Assembly (NCBI GenBank): GCA_910588545.1
Contig: CAJUOU010000005.1
Span: forward strand, 1-64,000
Direction of reading: 5' to 3'
DNA from: an uncultured Christensenellaceae bacterium
GTDB taxonomy: Bacteria > Bacillota > Clostridia > Christensenellales > UBA3700
DNA: 64,000 bases
The notes under the pieces are model-generated. The model searched no databases. It saw nothing but the letters and a program-made list of their open reading frames with translations, and was not told where the DNA came from. Position 1 is the first letter of the stretch. The number at the start of each line of letters is the position of its first letter. Positions 1 through 7,005 of this stretch are shown here, one piece after another. The position numbers and the translations under genes were made by a program.

Positions 1-10
1 CTCCATATAA

Positions 11-40
11 GGCACTCTTTGAATAAAGAGTGCCGTTTTA
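11..40 (+). terminator. Rho-independent terminator of an upstream gene
   Basis: Perfect 10-bp inverted repeat (11-20 with 25-34) with a 4-base loop followed by GTTTTA. It probably ends a rightward gene lying before the window. Confidence 0.7.
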
Positions 41-135
41 GTCGCACTAACACGGGAAGACCGAAATAGTGACGTTCGCAGGGACGCTACGCTTTGCTCA
101 CTATTGCGTCGCGATGCTCCTTACAAATCCGGTTA
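41..135. other. GC-rich intergenic island with an inverted repeat
   Basis: This stretch is clearly richer in G and C than its surroundings and has no open frame. An 8-bp inverted repeat (65-72 with 98-105) encloses GTTCGC and GACGCTACGC-like words. It may be a degenerate intergenic repeat or the remnant of a transferred segment. It shares a GTTCGC word with the hairpins at 53.4-53.6 kb. Confidence 0.3.
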
Positions 136-144
136 GTAGCTCAA

Positions 145-178
145 CAAAAACGCTCTTATTAAAATTGAGAGCGTTTTG
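145..178 (-). terminator. Terminator of the cupin gene
   Basis: Ten-bp inverted repeat (147-156 with 168-177). On the minus strand it is followed by a T-rich run, so it fits termination of the leftward cupin gene. Confidence 0.6.
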
Positions 179-232
179 TAATGAAATTTTCTTATTATGT
201 GTTTTTAAAAAAATTGTAACGATATTTTGTAT

Positions 233-583
233 TTAAACTATTGCATCGGACATTGTGTAGCTTTCCAATGAGTTGGCTTTTACTTGAATACATACATATT
301 TTAATGCTTTGTCAGGCGATGCGAAAAACTGTCTTTTTGCATTAGGCGAAATGCGTAACCAATCGCCTTTTTTAATCTCAATTTTTTCTTCGTCGATTTC
401 GACCATTCCCGCACCATCCAAAATCGCATATATTTCTTCATTTTGCTTATGCGAATGGACAAATGGAACGTTTGTTCCGGCTGGCAAAGTATTTACGCTT
501 ATTTCTGCACCTGTAAGTTTTAGGATGTCGTGAAGTTCGATGCGAACCTCTTCCGTAATACTGATTTTGTTAAAATTTTTCAT
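233..583 (-). CDS. Small cupin-domain protein
   Basis: A 116-residue single-domain cupin. The first cupin motif is visible as HSHKQNEE (metal-binding His, His and Glu) near residues 43-50, followed by a conserved Gly-rich turn and a second beta-strand block, but the second-motif His is not obvious. Such small cupins are often sugar or aromatic-metabolite binders, isomerases or dioxygenases, and the substrate cannot be told. The start is supported by GGAGG about 8 bases upstream. It is transcribed divergently from the HxlR regulator at 784, a common arrangement in which the regulator controls the neighbouring enzyme. Seen: fold motif and context. Inferred: regulation by the HxlR protein. Confidence 0.8.
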   Translation of the reverse strand: MKNFNKISITEEVRIELHDILKLTGAEISVNTLPAGTNVPFVHSHKQNEEIYAILDGAGMVEIDEEKIEIKKGDWLRISPNAKRQFFASPDKALKYVCIQVKANSLESYTMSDAIV

Positions 584-672
584 AGCTGTACCTCCAAAAT
601 TATTTTATTTATTTTTGTAATCTTTTAAACTACACCAATAGTATATCAAAGGAAAAAAAACAATACAAGAAC

Positions 673-721
673 GTTACTTTTTTATTATCTGATAATATAT
701 TTGTTACTTAGTTACTTTTTT
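673..721. promoter_or_regulatory. Putative HxlR operator between cupin and regulator
   Basis: The divergent intergenic region holds a perfect palindrome TATTATC-T-GATAATA (683-697), flanked by GTTACTT repeats at 673, 703 and 711, two of them extended to GTTACTTTTTT. HxlR dimers bind such short dyads. Binding here is inference. Confidence 0.4.
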
Positions 722-783
722 GAACTATTGATTTTGTTTTTGATTTGTGTTATAATGGAAAAAAATAAAAGGAAAATAATGCT

Positions 784-1110
784 ATGTTGACAAAAGAAGA
801 ATTACCTGTATGTCCTGTTGCAACCACTGTTCAACTTATAGGCAATAAGTGGAAGTTGCTCATCATTCGTAATTTAATATATAACGGAACGCAGAGGTTT
901 TGCGATTTTATAAAAACAATACCTGCAATAAGCAAAAAGGTGCTGACAGACAATTTACGTGCTTTGGAATATGACGGACTAATTGAAAGAGAAGTATTTG
1001 CAGAAGTGCCACCGCGTGTGGAATATACATTATCGCCAATAGGAAAATCGTTGAAACCTATCCTTGATGCAATGTATGATTGGGGGACAGATTATAAAAA
1101 TAACCTATAG
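784..1110 (+). CDS. HxlR-family transcriptional regulator
   Basis: A 108-residue winged-helix regulator of the HxlR/MarR-like type. The family signature is clear: a conserved N-terminal Cys in CPVATTVQLIGNKWK (Cys about residue 10), then RF-DF, the recognition helix around KKVLTDNLRALE, and the wing ending in PPRVEYTLSP. In relatives such as YodB, HypR and QorR this Cys senses electrophiles or disulfide stress. That function is family knowledge and not shown here. Length and ends are typical. It faces the cupin gene divergently and the shared spacer contains a palindrome. Confidence 0.9.
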   Translation: MLTKEELPVCPVATTVQLIGNKWKLLIIRNLIYNGTQRFCDFIKTIPAISKKVLTDNLRALEYDGLIEREVFAEVPPRVEYTLSPIGKSLKPILDAMYDWGTDYKNNL

Positions 1111-1253
1111 AGCTAATTTATAATTGCAAGATTTTTATAAAACTGCATAAAATATAAACATTTAGAAAGCTGATAGGGAAATTATATACTAACCTATTAT
1201 AATCAACCTATCACATAAAAAATAAAATTATAAAAAATAATAAGGGGAAAAAA

Positions 1254-2435
1254 ATGTCAGAATACGAGAGAAATCATTACATACCTAATAAGGTTGTGAA
1301 AAATTTTGCAACAAGAGAGGAAAATGGCAAATACAAAGTAAATATTATTGATTTGCATAAAAAAGCTGTAATCAAGCGTAATAGCGAAAGTGCTTTTTAT
1401 GAAAAAAACTTATATGACGTAAAAAATGAAGATGTAAAAAAATTAGAAAAAGATTTGAAAATAAAAATAGAAGAGCCGTTTTATAAAATACTCGATAGAT
1501 TGGTAAATGAAGAATACGATACATTTATTATTACAAGAGAAGAACTTGAGATGATAAAAAAATTTCTTTTAATACAGCAGTATCGTAATTTAAAAAATAG
1601 CTTTGGGTACAGCGAAAATTTCAATAAAGATGGTTTGCTATCCAGATACAATATAAAAGATGATGAATCACTGTTGGATTTTTGGAAAAGGGAAATTCAA
1701 GCAATATTGGATAACTCTTTGGAAGATTTGATTTTGAAAAATGATTTAGTAGGAGTGAAATTCAACACACGAAGTATTTATACGGGGTTTCTTATGTTTG
1801 TGCATACAACTGAAGAGTTTGTGCTAAACGATTCAGGCTGCGTAACCGAAAGGCTTCCTGTTAAAATGAAATTTTCACCTGAAGAATATTGCAAAATGGT
1901 TGAAGAGGTTGGTAAAAATTTGTTTGGCGTTGACGGGTTTGGTCATGTAGCAAAAAAGAGAGCGGAAGAAAACTCGGAATTTATGGATAACTTTTTATTA
2001 TTTCCCGTATCAAGCGATTTGGCAATTTTGGTAGTAGACGAATTTTGGAAAACAGTTCATTTAAATGCTTTAGGTCAGGAATTTTTGGATAAGTGGGGCA
2101 TATCTCCGTCTTTGTTGTTATCAAAACATTTTTCAATTCCTAAAAATGATTTTGTAAATAAGCATTTAATAAAAAATATGGTTGATGTTCAACAATACAA
2201 GTCAAAATACGATAAATATACTTACAAAATACTTGAGATGGATGAGTGGGACACAATTTACATAAATAATCTTTTAATGAATGAGGCTTATAGGTATATA
2301 GGTTTTAAAACAAAAGACAAAATTATGCCTAGTATTGCAGCTTATGTAATGAAACAAATTTCAAGTGTAGAAAATGTGAAAAATGACCTCATGTTTGCTT
2401 TTGAAACGGAAAATAAAAGCAATAATTTTAATTAG
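1254..2435 (+). CDS. DUF4238-like protein
   Basis: A 393-residue soluble protein beginning with the HYIP...KNFA motif, followed by an N-Y-D element and E-x3-E/IEEPFYKIL-type helices and a (Q)QYRN segment, which match DUF4238. No biochemical role is established for the family, and members turn up in accessory and mobile regions. The ribosome-binding site is AAGGGG, 6-7 bases before ATG. It is a monocistronic gene closed by a strong hairpin at 2471-2509. Codon use is very AT- and Lys-rich. Function is not assigned. Confidence 0.6.
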   Translation: MSEYERNHYIPNKVVKNFATREENGKYKVNIIDLHKKAVIKRNSESAFYEKNLYDVKNEDVKKLEKDLKIKIEEPFYKILDRLVNEEYDTFIITREELEMIKKFLLIQQYRNLKNSFGYSENFNKDGLLSRYNIKDDESLLDFWKREIQAILDNSLEDLILKNDLVGVKFNTRSIYTGFLMFVHTTEEFVLNDSGCVTERLPVKMKFSPEEYCKMVEEVGKNLFGVDGFGHVAKKRAEENSEFMDNFLLFPVSSDLAILVVDEFWKTVHLNALGQEFLDKWGISPSLLLSKHFSIPKNDFVNKHLIKNMVDVQQYKSKYDKYTYKILEMDEWDTIYINNLLMNEAYRYIGFKTKDKIMPSIAAYVMKQISSVENVKNDLMFAFETENKSNNFN

Positions 2436-2470
2436 AGTGTTAAGATTTTGAAAATCAAATATCGAAATAA

Positions 2471-2509
2471 AAAATAACTAAGCAAACGAAGTAATTGCTT
2501 AGTTATTTT
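2471..2509. terminator. Bidirectional terminator hairpin
   Basis: Perfect 15-bp inverted repeat (2471-2485 with 2495-2509) flanked by A and T runs. It serves the DUF4238 gene and the convergent nitroreductase. Confidence 0.8.
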
Positions 2510-2526
2510 GGTAAGATACTTTTATT

Positions 2527-3042
2527 TTATAAATGAGTAACTATTTGACTTAAGTCTTTTTTTGCAAAGTGCATTGGAGATGGTGCTGATTTTTCTGACG
2601 GGTAGCCCATTGGTAAAATTGCAACAAGTTTTTCATTGTCGGGGATATTCATTGTTTTTGCGACTTCGGTTAAATCAAAATATCCGACCCAGCATGAGCC
2701 TACGCCAAGTTCCCACGCTTGCAACATTAAATGAGTGCAAACGATACTGCAATCAATGTCGCCTGTATTATAATCTTGTGAAAAAGGATTTTTCCACATT
2801 TCGTTTTTGTTTGCAGTAATTAAAATGACGGTTGGTGCACCGAAAATACATTTACATACAGAGTTTATTTTTTTAAGTGCTTGTTCGCTTTGCAACACGT
2901 ATAGTTTTTGCGGTTGCTTGTTTGCCGCAGTAGGAGCAATGTTTGCTGCTTGTAAAATTTTGTTTAATGTTTCGCTTTCTATTTGTTTGTTCAAAAATGA
3001 ACGGACAGAGTAGCGTGATTTTGCTAATTGTAAGAATTCCAT
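2527..3042 (-). CDS. Nitroreductase-family flavoprotein
   Basis: A 171-residue FMN-dependent oxidoreductase of the nitroreductase superfamily (small type). The N-terminal SRYSVRSF element contacts FMN phosphate. The AANIAPTAANKQPQ motif follows, then a C-terminal GVGSCWVGY segment and the ILPMGYP motif. These enzymes reduce nitro-aromatics, quinones or enones with NAD(P)H. The substrate here is unknown. An upstream in-frame start exists, but the ATG at 3042 has GGAGG at the correct distance. A consensus promoter sits at 3092-3115 on the minus strand. It is divergent from the HxlR regulator at 3170, which probably controls it. Confidence 0.9.
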   Translation of the reverse strand: MEFLQLAKSRYSVRSFLNKQIESETLNKILQAANIAPTAANKQPQKLYVLQSEQALKKINSVCKCIFGAPTVILITANKNEMWKNPFSQDYNTGDIDCSIVCTHLMLQAWELGVGSCWVGYFDLTEVAKTMNIPDNEKLVAILPMGYPSEKSAPSPMHFAKKDLSQIVTHL

Positions 3043-3086
3043 AGAAACCTCCGTAAAAATCATTGACAAAGCCTTTATCTGATTTT

Positions 3087-3115
3087 ATAATAAACCCATA
3101 CTATAAATTTGTCAA
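3087..3115 (-). promoter_or_regulatory. Nitroreductase promoter
   Basis: On the minus strand TTGACA (3110-3115) is followed after 17 bases by TATTAT. The -35 box touches the palindrome at 3114-3140. Confidence 0.7.
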
Positions 3116-3140
3116 GTACGCACTTTAAAGTGCGATACTT
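3114..3140. promoter_or_regulatory. Palindromic operator candidate
   Basis: A perfect 16-bp palindrome (3119-3134, CGCACTTT mirrored) is extended by AAGTA and TACTT on the two sides. It overlaps the nitroreductase -35 box and lies between the divergent nitroreductase and hxlR genes, as expected for an HxlR operator. Binding is inferred. Confidence 0.55.
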
Positions 3141-3169
3141 ACTTTTGGGAAAGTAAGAGGATAAAGAAT

Positions 3170-3556
3170 ATGGATATAAATGTTTTAAAAAGTTGCAGCT
3201 GTCCGTTGGATGCGACGATTGCGGTTATAGGCGGTAAATATAAATTGGAGATTATATATTATTTATTTGACAGGACATTGAGATATAGTGAGCTTGCAAA
3301 ACTTGTAAAAGCAACGCCTAAAATGCTCGCCGAGCAACTGAAAGAATTGGAGAGGGATGGTATAATAAACCGAGTACTTTATCCTGTTGTGCCGCCTAAA
3401 ACGGAATATTCTTTGACAAACCTTGGCAATAACTTGTGCAACTGCGTCATGGAAATGTACAAGTTTGGCGTTGAATTGTATAGAATAAATAATGTTGAAC
3501 AGCCTTGTTCGCATAATGATTTTACCCGTTTGGAAAAAGTTTTAAACAATCAATAA
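3170..3556 (+). CDS. HxlR-family transcriptional regulator
   Basis: A 128-residue HxlR winged-helix protein: Cys-rich N-terminus (SCSCPLDATIAVIGGKYK), DNA-binding helices around LRYSELAK and PKMLAEQLKELERDG, and the wing ending PPKTEYSLT. A further Cys lies near the C-terminus (EQPCSHN). The extra cysteines make thiol-based sensing plausible, in line with a divergent nitroreductase (quinone/electrophile detoxification), but that is inference. RBS GAGGA is 8 bases before ATG. Confidence 0.9.
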   Translation: MDINVLKSCSCPLDATIAVIGGKYKLEIIYYLFDRTLRYSELAKLVKATPKMLAEQLKELERDGIINRVLYPVVPPKTEYSLTNLGNNLCNCVMEMYKFGVELYRINNVEQPCSHNDFTRLEKVLNNQ

Positions 3557-3686
3557 ATTTAAGTAAAATACAATATAAAAACAAAAAACGTTTGAATGGT
3601 AAGAATATTTTTTGTTTTTTAATATTTTTCTAATACAGTTTTTTGTTTATTTTTAATTGAAATTATATTAGATAAAAAACAATAAT

Positions 3687-3719
3687 AAAAAAGGTGCCCG
3701 AGTATTGGACACCTTTTTT
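3687..3719. terminator. Bidirectional terminator
   Basis: Inverted repeat 3687-3696 with 3710-3719, flanked by A6 and T7 runs. It separates the convergent hxlR and ribU genes. Confidence 0.85.
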
Positions 3720-3744
3720 TAAGCTTTTTAATATTAAAATTTGA

Positions 3745-4485
3745 TTAGTTTTCGGAAGTTATATTTTCGCTTTTGCAATCGCTTTCAGCTATTTCGTTAA
3801 TTATAGTAGCGTCCGTGTTTTCTAGTTCTGTAATTTTATCCGTCTCAGGCAAAATGTTATCTATTAGCAAATTTGGCTCGGTAGCCAAATCTTCTTCAGT
3901 GACAACGGGCTTATCAAGATATTTTGATACGCTTTTGTGAAGTGGTATATATAAAATAGCACCGATTATACCATTTGCACTTGCTTTAATCAAGTTGAAC
4001 GGAATGATTGCAGGTAGCATTAATTTCATAAGTTCATTAAACGGAACTTTCATAAATAGCGGAGTAATTGCCATATTTGCAAATATCATAATAACTACCC
4101 AACACAAAGACCCTACTAATGTGGAAATTGCAAGTGCTGCGATTTGGTTTAGTTTTTTCTTTTTCAAAAATGCAAATAAAAATCCTGCGCTTAGCGTAAA
4201 AGAACCTGTTGCAAAAATGTGCATTAAAATTCCGTAAATTCCGCTTGCGGAAGAAACCGTGACACCTTGAATAACGCTTACTATAAATGTAACTATCAAT
4301 CCTGAAACGGGGCCATAGGCAAATGTTGCAAACATGATAGGAATATCGCAAGCATCATATTCCAAAAACGGGGTTAACGGGATAATAGGAAATCGTAAAC
4401 CGGGTATGAACAATAATACTATTGCAAGTGCGGAAAGTAATGCCATACCGGCGATTTTTCTTGTGTTGAAAATTTTTGTTTTCAT
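3745..4485 (-). CDS. ribU: Riboflavin ECF transporter substrate-binding subunit
   Basis: A 246-residue integral membrane S-component of an energy-coupling-factor transporter, of the RibU type. The N-terminus (KIAGMALLSALAIVL) and the following LEYDACDIPIMFA and GPVSGLIV segments match RibU, with about six membrane spans up to residue 190. A roughly 55-residue acidic C-terminal tail, rich in Glu and Asp, is unusual for the family. The ATG at 4485 is chosen over an upstream in-frame codon because GGAGG precedes it. The leader contains an FMN riboswitch and terminator, which independently supports the riboflavin assignment. It must use EcfT/EcfA modules encoded elsewhere. Confidence 0.93.
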   Translation of the reverse strand: MKTKIFNTRKIAGMALLSALAIVLLFIPGLRFPIIPLTPFLEYDACDIPIMFATFAYGPVSGLIVTFIVSVIQGVTVSSASGIYGILMHIFATGSFTLSAGFLFAFLKKKKLNQIAALAISTLVGSLCWVVIMIFANMAITPLFMKVPFNELMKLMLPAIIPFNLIKASANGIIGAILYIPLHKSVSKYLDKPVVTEEDLATEPNLLIDNILPETDKITELENTDATIINEIAESDCKSENITSEN

Positions 4486-4501
4486 AAAAAAGTCCTCCAA
4501 A

Positions 4502-4535
4502 TAAAAAAAATCATACCGCACTTTGGGTAATGATT
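4502..4535 (-). terminator. Riboswitch-controlled terminator before ribU
   Basis: On the minus strand a stem (4526-4535 with 4509-4517, one bulge) is followed by a run of seven Ts and then the ribU ribosome-binding site. It fits the expression platform of the FMN riboswitch. Confidence 0.7.
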
Positions 4536-4629
4536 GGAAAACTTTTTAGAGGTAAATAAATTTTTAATTGAAAATAGGTTTAAAAATAAATTTATTACAA
4601 TTAAATTATTTTATTTAGCTCATATAAAA

Positions 4630-4745
4630 TAACTTTTCTCATCCAGACTATACTGTCGGCATAGGAGTTACACCTATTCGGCATTGCAAGCAATGTTCAC
4701 GGGCTATTACCGTCGGTGAGGAATTGCACCTCGCCCCAAAGTTAA
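4630..4745 (-). promoter_or_regulatory. FMN riboswitch (RFN element)
   Basis: The minus strand carries the conserved RFN blocks in order: GGGGCGAGGTGCAATTCC, ACCGACGGTAATAGCC, GCCGACAGTATAGTCTGG and ATGAGAAAAG, with the outer helix AACTTT/AAAGTT. FMN binding normally favours the downstream terminator, shutting off riboflavin uptake when flavin is plentiful. Confidence 0.95.
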
Positions 4746-4877
4746 ATATTTAGTTTTGCAAAAGTTTTTGATTTACAAATTATAAACATAACTCTGCTTG
4801 CGTATGCTCAAACTAGTATTCAAACACCTTTTACAATATTAGTATACAACCACAAAATAAAAAATGCAACTATTTAA

Positions 4878-4906
4878 TTGCAATTAATTTAAAAAAGTTA
4901 TATAAT
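4878..4906 (+). promoter_or_regulatory. Promoter of the tsaE operon
   Basis: TTGCAA (4878-4883), a 17-base spacer, then TATAAT (4901-4906). The expected start of transcription coincides with the tsaE ATG at 4913, so the message is probably leaderless. Confidence 0.7.
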
Positions 4907-4912
4907 AGCGAT

Positions 4913-5320
4913 ATGGAATACATATCGAATAGTTTAGAGAGTACGAGAGAGCTTGCGGAAGAAATTGCAAGCAAGCTTTGCGGCAATGAAATAATTTTGT
5001 TGAACGGAGATTTGGGAGCGGGTAAAACCACTTTTACCAAAGCACTTTTTGCCGCGCTCGGAGTAAAAGATATTGTGACAAGTCCGACTTTTGCATTTAT
5101 GAAAGAATACAATGCAAAATACAAACTATCCCATTACGATATGTACAGGGCAGAGAGTGAGGATGAATTGTTTGAGCTTGGAATATCCGACAATTTGTTT
5201 GAGAGTGGAGTTGCGGTTATAGAATGGAATAAGTTTACTGACTTTCCGCAAGATAAAAAAATTATAACGATAGATATTGAAAAAATCGGCGAAAACTCGC
5301 GTAAATTTGAAATAAAATGA
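4913..5320 (+). CDS. tsaE: tRNA t6A biosynthesis ATPase TsaE
   Basis: A 135-residue P-loop protein of the TsaE/YjeE family, needed with TsaB and TsaD for N6-threonylcarbamoyladenosine at position 37 of ANN-decoding tRNAs. The Walker A motif GDLGAGKT lies at residues 32-39, followed by the family motifs SPTFAFMKEY and HYDMYRA, and a late VIEWNKF motif. Length is typical. It starts the operon tsaE-tsaB-rimI and overlaps a possible start of tsaB by a few bases. No ribosome-binding site precedes ATG; the promoter geometry suggests leaderless translation. Confidence 0.95.
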   Translation: MEYISNSLESTRELAEEIASKLCGNEIILLNGDLGAGKTTFTKALFAALGVKDIVTSPTFAFMKEYNAKYKLSHYDMYRAESEDELFELGISDNLFESGVAVIEWNKFTDFPQDKKIITIDIEKIGENSRKFEIK

Positions 5321-5328
5321 GGGGAATA

Positions 5329-5898
5329 ATGAACTTTTTATTTGTGGACAGCTGTCAAAACGAGCTTTTTGTTTTGCTTTATAATAACGGCAAAGTTAGT
5401 TACAGAACAAGTAACGGTAATAAAAAACATAATAGCGTGTTATTGCCGACTATAGATGAATTGCTAAATGAAAGCGGAATAAAAATAAGTGAAGTGCAAA
5501 ATATTGCTTGCGTGATTGGTCCCGGGTCTTTTACAGGCATAAGGCTTGGAGTGACTACTTGCAACGGACTTGCTTTTGCGACGGGTTGCAATAGAATTGC
5601 CGTTAACACTTTTGAAACTGTTGCATATAATAATACTAATGATATTTTGATTGCATTGGATTGCAGGCATGGTAACTACTATGCAGGACAGTATAAGTGC
5701 GGCATGGAAGTTGCCCTTTTTAACACTACCGAGCAAGAAATGCTTGAGTGTGGCTGCAAGGTAATAAAGTGGAATGGCGAGCGAGAAATTAACAAGATTG
5801 TAGCTTGCGTTTTGGACAAAATCAACAATAAGGAATTTTGCCAAATGCTGTCTCCATTATATTTGAAAAAGTCTCAGGCAGAGAGGGAAACAGAATGA
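5329..5898 (+). CDS. tsaB: tRNA t6A biosynthesis protein TsaB
   Basis: A 189-residue ASKHA-fold protein of the TsaB/YeaZ type, which scaffolds TsaD and TsaE. The signature VIGPGSFTGIRLGVTTCNGLA is present around residues 62-82 in part (GPGSFTG-RLG). The C-terminal half is shorter than in E. coli. ATG 5329 is preferred to ATG 5317 because GAGGGG lies just before it and the core starts MNFLFVDS. Its end overlaps rimI by an ATGA junction. Confidence 0.92.
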   Translation: MNFLFVDSCQNELFVLLYNNGKVSYRTSNGNKKHNSVLLPTIDELLNESGIKISEVQNIACVIGPGSFTGIRLGVTTCNGLAFATGCNRIAVNTFETVAYNNTNDILIALDCRHGNYYAGQYKCGMEVALFNTTEQEMLECGCKVIKWNGEREINKIVACVLDKINNKEFCQMLSPLYLKKSQAERETE

Positions 5899-6314
5899 TA
5901 AGACTTGCCACAAAAGAGGATATAAAAAGCATAAAAACCATCGAAAATCGGTGCTTTTCCGATTTTTGGACGGAGAAAATGTTGCTTGAATCGTTAGATA
6001 ACGGTTGCATAATGGTGGTTATCGATTTGGGAGAAAAGATAGCGGGATATGCGGGGATTTATCCGTCGGGAGATATTACCAACATTGCTGTTTTGCCTGA
6101 ATACCGAGGCTTGGGATATGGTAAAATATTAGTTGCCGAAATTATAAAACAGGCACAATTTAATAATATCGAAAGAATATTTTTGGAAGTCAGAAGCAGT
6201 AATAATATAGCAATTAAACTTTATGAGAAATGCGGCTTTAAGTTGATAAGCTGTAGAAAAAGATACTATAAGGATGGCGAAGATGCATTGATTTATGCTT
6301 TTGGGGGTGTGTAG
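5895..6314 (+). CDS. rimI: Ribosomal-protein-alanine N-acetyltransferase RimI
   Basis: A 139-residue GNAT acetyltransferase. The acetyl-CoA loop appears as PEYRGLGYGK (R/Q-x2-G-x-G/A), followed by LEVRSSN-AIKLYEKCGF, the classic RimI motif C/B region. It N-acetylates the terminal alanine of ribosomal protein S18 or related substrates. The ATG at 5895 overlaps the tsaB stop (ATGA), giving translational coupling. The tsaE-tsaB-rimI order is conserved in many Firmicutes. Confidence 0.92.
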   Translation: MIRLATKEDIKSIKTIENRCFSDFWTEKMLLESLDNGCIMVVIDLGEKIAGYAGIYPSGDITNIAVLPEYRGLGYGKILVAEIIKQAQFNNIERIFLEVRSSNNIAIKLYEKCGFKLISCRKRYYKDGEDALIYAFGGV

Positions 6315-6993
6315 TATCGACTATAAAGTTATTGGAAACGGAGACAAATTAATAGTTTTTTTGCATGGTTTCGGCGGAGGGTTTGAAAGCTTTGCAGAAA
6401 TCGCACAAATGTTAAGTGATAGATATAAGTGTATGCTTATATCTTTTTTTGAAGTCGAACCTCAAGAGCCGCTTAATATTTTTGATTATTATCACTATGT
6501 TAGGAAAATTATCGAAGAGCAAAATGCTAAAGAAATAATAGTGGTAGGACATTCATTTGGCGGTAGGATTGGTATTAAGCTTGCTGCAAATAACATTTGT
6601 CATAAGTTGGTTTTGGTAGATAGTGCGGGGCTTAAACCCAAAAGAGGTGCTAAGTATTACATACAAGTTTACAAATATAAAATAAGGCGAAAGCTTGGAC
6701 TTAACACGGATAACTACGGGTCGAGCGACTACAAAACGCTGTCACCTGTAATGAAAAAAACTTTTATAAATATAGTCAATTATTATCAAGATAAAGAGAT
6801 AGAAGATATTAAAATCCCCACACTTATTTATTGGGGAAGCGAGGACAAGGAAACTCCTTTAGAGTTTGCAAAAACATTTAACAAAAAAATAAAAAACTCA
6901 CGATTGGTTGTGATAGAAAACTGTGGTCATTTTAGCTATTTGCAATCTAAAAGTACTTTTTATAATTGTTTGAGAAGTTTTTGTGGAAAATAA
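6295..6993 (+). CDS. Alpha/beta-fold hydrolase
   Basis: A serine hydrolase of about 230 residues. The oxyanion strand FLHGFGGGFESF, nucleophile elbow GHSFGG, acid YWGSED and catalytic His in ENCGHF are all visible. Its frame overlaps the rimI end by 20 bases. The exact start among ATG 6295, TTG 6301 and GTG 6307 is uncertain, because the only purine-rich stretch (GGGGG) lies at 6302-6306. It sits directly ahead of murF and ddl in the same operon. A role in cell-envelope precursor metabolism is plausible by position only, and the substrate is unknown. Confidence 0.85.
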   Translation: MLLGVCSIDYKVIGNGDKLIVFLHGFGGGFESFAEIAQMLSDRYKCMLISFFEVEPQEPLNIFDYYHYVRKIIEEQNAKEIIVVGHSFGGRIGIKLAANNICHKLVLVDSAGLKPKRGAKYYIQVYKYKIRRKLGLNTDNYGSSDYKTLSPVMKKTFINIVNYYQDKEIEDIKIPTLIYWGSEDKETPLEFAKTFNKKIKNSRLVVIENCGHFSYLQSKSTFYNCLRSFCGK

Positions 6994-7005
6994 AGGAGGT
7001 TTTTT

